Source: DAOUMU01 sp034409055
Lineage (GTDB): Bacteria > Chloroflexota > Anaerolineae > 4572-78 > J111
DNA: 13,993 bases
Assembly (NCBI GenBank): GCA_034409055.1
Contig: DAOUMU010000027.1
Span: 1-13,993, forward strand
Direction: 5' to 3'
The notes below the pieces were generated by a model. That model searched no databases and was not told the origin of the DNA. It saw only the letters and a program-made list of their open reading frames with translations. Made by a program: the position numbers and the translations under genes. Shown here piece after piece: positions 11,519 to 13,993 of this stretch. The stretch's first letter is position 1, and each line of letters starts with the position of its first letter.

Positions 11519-13456
11519 TCATCGCTTGACTCCCCGCCAGACCCCACTGGCTGCAGCCACAAACAACTCGCCTGCCGGGCCCCAGGCCATCACTTCGACC
11601 ACGTCCTCGCTTAATTCCGCCGGGCCAATCGCTTGCCAGGTGTGGCCCCAATCAAGCGATTGATAGAGTCCGGCGTAGGCCGTGCCCGCGTAAAGATGCC
11701 GGGGGTCGTCCAAGCTGGCCAGAAAGGCGGTGACGGACACCTCTTCCAGGCCACGGCCCCAGCCAAGCTCAGCCTCACTGCCCTGAACTGTGGTTCCCCT
11801 ATTTAAGCTGCGATACACGCCCCGGGTTGTGCCAATGTAGAGCACGACACCCCCGCCTGTGGGGCTGGGAACAGGTTGGACCATCAAGGCCAGAACCGAT
11901 TGATCGGCCAGGGTCGGGGCGACTTGTTGCCAATCCTGGCCGTTACGACTGCGATACAGGCCGGTATCACCACCTACATATACAATTGGCTCCAGCGGGT
12001 CAACGGCCAGACTGACCGCTTCGGTGGTGACACCCAACCCTTCCCAACGGGCTTGCCAATTTTGGCCACCATTTTGGCTTTCATACACCCGCTCCCAGAG
12101 GGCCAACATGTAAACATGCTCAGAGTCGGTCGGGGCAACGGCCAGGGCCGGGACACCAACCCCCAGGGAGGGCACCCGGTACCAACTTTCGCCGCCATCG
12201 TGGCTGCGATACACCCCATCCCCCGCGCTGCCGGCATAAAGAATCTGATGGTTAGAGGGAGCTACGGCCAGAGATGTCACTCCCCCCGGTGGGAACCGGT
12301 TCGGAGCCGGGGTCCAGCTCTGGCTGCCCGGCTGCCAGCGAAAGAGTCCGGCCCGAGTGCCCAGCAGGAGTTCACTTTCGGTGTTCAAGAGGGTGTGGGC
12401 GTTGGGTACTCCCAGCGAAGGGGCCAGCTTGGCCCACGTTTGCCCTCCATCGTCGCTGGCATAAAGGCCGGTCCAGGTGCCAGCCAGGAACCGTTGACGA
12501 TGGGCTGACTGTTCTCCGGCCACGGCCAGGGCCAATACCGCCCCGGTTGGCGGCAGGCCAGTTCCCCCTTCAAGCCAGGTATCGCCGTCATCCTGGCTGT
12601 GATAGAGCCGGCCCTGGCCGGTTCCGGCCCCCAGCGTACCATCGGCCAGCCACAGCAGGGAGAAAATTTCGTTATCTGTCCAGGGCAGGGGCAAGGTGTG
12701 CCACGATTGGCCGCCATCGTGGGTCCGTACCAACCGGTCACGCAGGCTGGCCACGGCCAGGGTGGGATGAGTTGGCTTGAGGACGACATTGGGAACATAG
12801 TGATCGGTATAGGTGTTCACCCAGGTACGACCGTCATCCCGACTGGCAAACAGGCCCAAACCGGCTGTACCGGCATAAAGCTGTTGCCCGTCGGCCGACA
12901 CTGCCAGAGACAAAATAGCCGCCGAAGCCAGGGGCTCAGCAGGGGTGAGCGACTGCCAACCCTGTCCGTTTTGCCTCTCAGCATAGATGCCAGCCCCATC
13001 CAGCCCGACATAGAGACGGCCGGTGGCATCGCTGGCCAGGGCAAAGGCGGTCATTGGCGGCAGATCGCCGGCGGCTGGTTGCCAACTGGCCCCGCCATCA
13101 AGGCTTTGCCGCAGGCCATCGCGGGTGGCGGCCCAAAGTTTGCTCGCGTCTAAATTTCCCTCTTTGGGAGCAGTCACCAACAGATCAAACACCGGATTGT
13201 CAGCCAGTCCTTCTGCTCCGGTGGTCCATGTTTGGCCTCCATCAAAGCTGCTGGCCAGCCCCCCGGGGGCATAATAACCTGCCCACAGCCGGGCCGGATC
13301 GACCGGGTCGGCCGCCACGCTCAGAATAATGGCCTGGCGGGGCAGACCTGCCTCGGCTCGCTCCCAGTGCCACGGGGGGGGAGAGGTTAAGTGGCAGGCA
13401 CTCAGGCTTAGCAGCAGCAAGCTGCAGAGGGTCACCGCCCGGAGGAGCGGCTTCAT
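11519..13456 (-). CDS. Asp-box (BNR/Ycf48-like) beta-propeller lipoprotein
   Basis: The product of about 645 residues has a lipoprotein signal (MKPLLRAV...LSLSAC, Cys21) and then a long array of Asp-box turns: SFDGGQTW, SLDGGASW, SRDDGRTW, THDGGQSW, SQDDGDTW, SDDGGQTW, SHDGGESW, SQNGGQNW, SRNGQDW, SLNRGTTV and SLDWGHTW. Between them come strands such as LYVGLDGAGIY and LYAGTAYAGLYQS. This is the pattern of sialidase/Ycf48/sortilin-type beta-propellers, and about eleven motifs could make one or two propellers. Sialidase catalytic residues are not evident, so a binding or assembly role outside the membrane is more likely than enzymatic cleavage. The start 13456 is chosen because it gives a typical lipoprotein signal; the frame is open to a TTG at 13522 with ATGs at 13513 and 13507. 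The adjacent glycoside-hydrolase-like lipoprotein is on the same strand, 227 bp downstream. Confidence 0.85.
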   Translation of the reverse strand: MKPLLRAVTLCSLLLLSLSACHLTSPPPWHWERAEAGLPRQAIILSVAADPVDPARLWAGYYAPGGLASSFDGGQTWTTGAEGLADNPVFDLLVTAPKEGNLDASKLWAATRDGLRQSLDGGASWQPAAGDLPPMTAFALASDATGRLYVGLDGAGIYAERQNGQGWQSLTPAEPLASAAILSLAVSADGQQLYAGTAGLGLFASRDDGRTWVNTYTDHYVPNVVLKPTHPTLAVASLRDRLVRTHDGGQSWHTLPLPWTDNEIFSLLWLADGTLGAGTGQGRLYHSQDDGDTWLEGGTGLPPTGAVLALAVAGEQSAHRQRFLAGTWTGLYASDDGGQTWAKLAPSLGVPNAHTLLNTESELLLGTRAGLFRWQPGSQSWTPAPNRFPPGGVTSLAVAPSNHQILYAGSAGDGVYRSHDGGESWYRVPSLGVGVPALAVAPTDSEHVYMLALWERVYESQNGGQNWQARWEGLGVTTEAVSLAVDPLEPIVYVGGDTGLYRSRNGQDWQQVAPTLADQSVLALMVQPVPSPTGGGVVLYIGTTRGVYRSLNRGTTVQGSEAELGWGRGLEEVSVTAFLASLDDPRHLYAGTAYAGLYQSLDWGHTWQAIGPAELSEDVVEVMAWGPAGELFVAAASGVWRGVKR

Positions 13457-13580
13457 TCCTGCCACGGGTTTTCTCTCCCAGAGCCATCTAAATCGAACAG
13501 CTTCCATGCTCATCGGTTTCAATTCGGAATAGACACCATAATCCTTGGCTCACCCTCAAGGATGAAAATGGTTCGTAGTG

Positions 13581-13616
13581 ACGACTTATGGAGTTCAAGA
13601 AAATAATCGGGTAATA
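13581..13616 (+). repeat. 36-bp repeat, copy 1
   Basis: The unit begins ACGACT and ends in the fully conserved TAATCGGGTAATA. It matches copy 3 at 32 of 36 positions in the same orientation. It lies in the 427-bp gene-free region between the Asp-box lipoprotein gene and the partial gene at the right edge. Confidence 0.75.
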
Positions 13617-13630
13617 GAAGTCGGGTTGCA

Positions 13631-13695
13631 TATAACAACGGATCATAGGGATTAAACGGATTTGGATCCGATAAATCCTCGAATCCGTTGTTATA
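13631..13695. repeat. Hairpin with perfect 13-bp arms
   Basis: TATAACAACGGAT (13631-13643) and its exact reverse complement (13683-13695) enclose a 39-bp segment with several further GGATT/AATCC pieces. It lies between copies 1 and 2 of the 36-bp repeat and is non-coding. Confidence 0.7.
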
Positions 13696-13743
13696 CCCGT
13701 ACTACCCACAGGGCACAGGCGGACACTGGTATTTGTGAAAGGC

Positions 13744-13779
13744 TATTACCCGATTAAATTTTTAACCTTCATTAGTCGT
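13744..13779 (-). repeat. 36-bp repeat, copy 2 (inverted)
   Basis: Read on the minus strand this segment matches copy 3 at 30 of 36 positions, including ACGACT and the conserved TAATCGGGTAATA end. Together with copy 3 it forms a large stem with a 26-bp centre; with copy 1 it bounds a 199-bp element that contains the 13-bp hairpin. Confidence 0.75.
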
Positions 13780-13805
13780 TCTCTATTTCGGCATGAAGAC
13801 GAGCA

Positions 13806-13841
13806 ACGACTGATGAACTTTAAGAAAATAATCGGGTAATA
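13806..13841 (+). repeat. 36-bp repeat, copy 3
   Basis: Same orientation as copy 1 and inverted relative to copy 2, with the same fixed end TAATCGGGTAATA (13829-13841). Confidence 0.75.
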
Positions 13842-13883
13842 AACGAGCCAACGGGAGCACGGGACTCAGGGCAATCGTAGTTG

Positions 13884-13993
13884 TTATGTCAAACTAGTCA
13901 GGATTTCGAGCAAATATTTGTTATCCCAGCCGGCTCTGAGACGTTTGGTTTGAGTGCCCCGTTTATCGGTTTCTTCGTGGCGGAGTAGGTTGA
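13884..13993 (-). CDS. C-terminal end of an unrecognised protein (partial)
   Basis: A minus-strand frame enters from the right edge and is open for 35 codons to TAA at 13884-13886. It reads NLLRHEETDKRG, then TQTKRLRAGWDNKYLLEI, then LTSLT. The composition is that of a soluble charged protein with an amphipathic C-terminal helix, whereas the other two minus-strand frames hit stops within this stretch. The fragment is too short to name a family. It would lie upstream of the Asp-box lipoprotein on the same strand, separated by 427 bp of repeat-rich DNA. Confidence 0.45.
   Translation of the reverse strand, partial: NLLRHEETDKRGTQTKRLRAGWDNKYLLEILTSLT

Noticed and set aside
11292..11651. N-terminal extension of the glycoside-hydrolase-like reading frame up to 11651
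   Set aside because: It translates a MITE-like element and heptamer arrays and overlaps the 3' end of the Asp-box lipoprotein gene; the peptide is low-complexity and has no ribosome binding site.
11876..12508. Long plus-strand frame of 210 codons opposite the Asp-box gene
   Set aside because: It is the mirror of the repetitive, GC-rich Asp-box coding sequence; the minus-strand product has a clear lipoprotein signal and repeated motifs.
13488..13709. 73-codon minus-strand frame in the right intergenic region
   Set aside because: It runs through the hairpin and repeat copy 1 and overlaps the upstream start region of the lipoprotein gene; it has no ribosome binding site or family resemblance.
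13744..13841. The palindrome as an integron attC site
   Set aside because: It lacks the conserved attC core ends and no integrase or gene-cassette array is visible.

Overview
The window looks like a chromosomal accessory region of a high-GC, Chloroflexota-like bacterium (Anaerolineae/Caldilineae type). This lineage guess is inference. It rests on the multidomain Ser/Thr kinase-SARP-ATPase regulator, the lipoproteins with Asp-box repeats, the ApbE/ferric-reductase-like cassette, and the many short heptamer arrays and miniature inverted-repeat elements between genes. No rRNA, tRNA, CRISPR array or full insertion sequence was seen.

Left part (1-3092, minus strand): the 5' end of an unrecognised, possibly integrase-like gene lies at the edge. 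Then comes a tight operon of a small membrane-anchored protein, an ApbE-type FAD:protein FMN transferase and a six-helix ferric-reductase-like haem protein, which suggests membrane flavin/haem electron transfer. A P-loop NTPase of unknown role lies upstream.

Centre (3093-9582): the most notable object is one 1615-residue protein on the minus strand. It joins a complete Ser/Thr kinase, a SARP-type winged helix plus BTAD, an AAA/STAND-like ATPase, TPR-like helices and a C-terminal family-5 solute-binding domain with no export signal. It is flanked by two short plus-strand genes. One encodes a 73-aa cytoplasmic protein and the other a 98-aa secreted protein. The secreted-protein gene is divergent from the regulator, and its promoter carries three TTCTRAR heptamers exactly 11 bp apart just before a TAGAAT -10 box, which is the geometry of SARP binding sites. 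Both small genes are followed by the same 95-bp element (93/95 identical), made of a hairpin whose loop holds CCTCCTTT and then a terminator-like hairpin. The layout recalls the Streptomyces AfsK-AfsR-afsS cascade with kinase and activator fused and a ligand-sensing domain added. A gamma-glutamylcyclotransferase-like gene follows.

Right part (9583-13993, minus strand): two lipoprotein genes encode an 11-motif Asp-box (Ycf48/sialidase-like) beta-propeller and a clan GH-A glycoside-hydrolase-like protein. They are separated by two heptamer repeat arrays and a 178-bp MITE-like element with perfect 17-bp inverted ends, which disturb the start of the hydrolase gene. The right end holds a three-copy 36-bp repeat, a hairpin, and the C-terminal end of an unrecognised gene.
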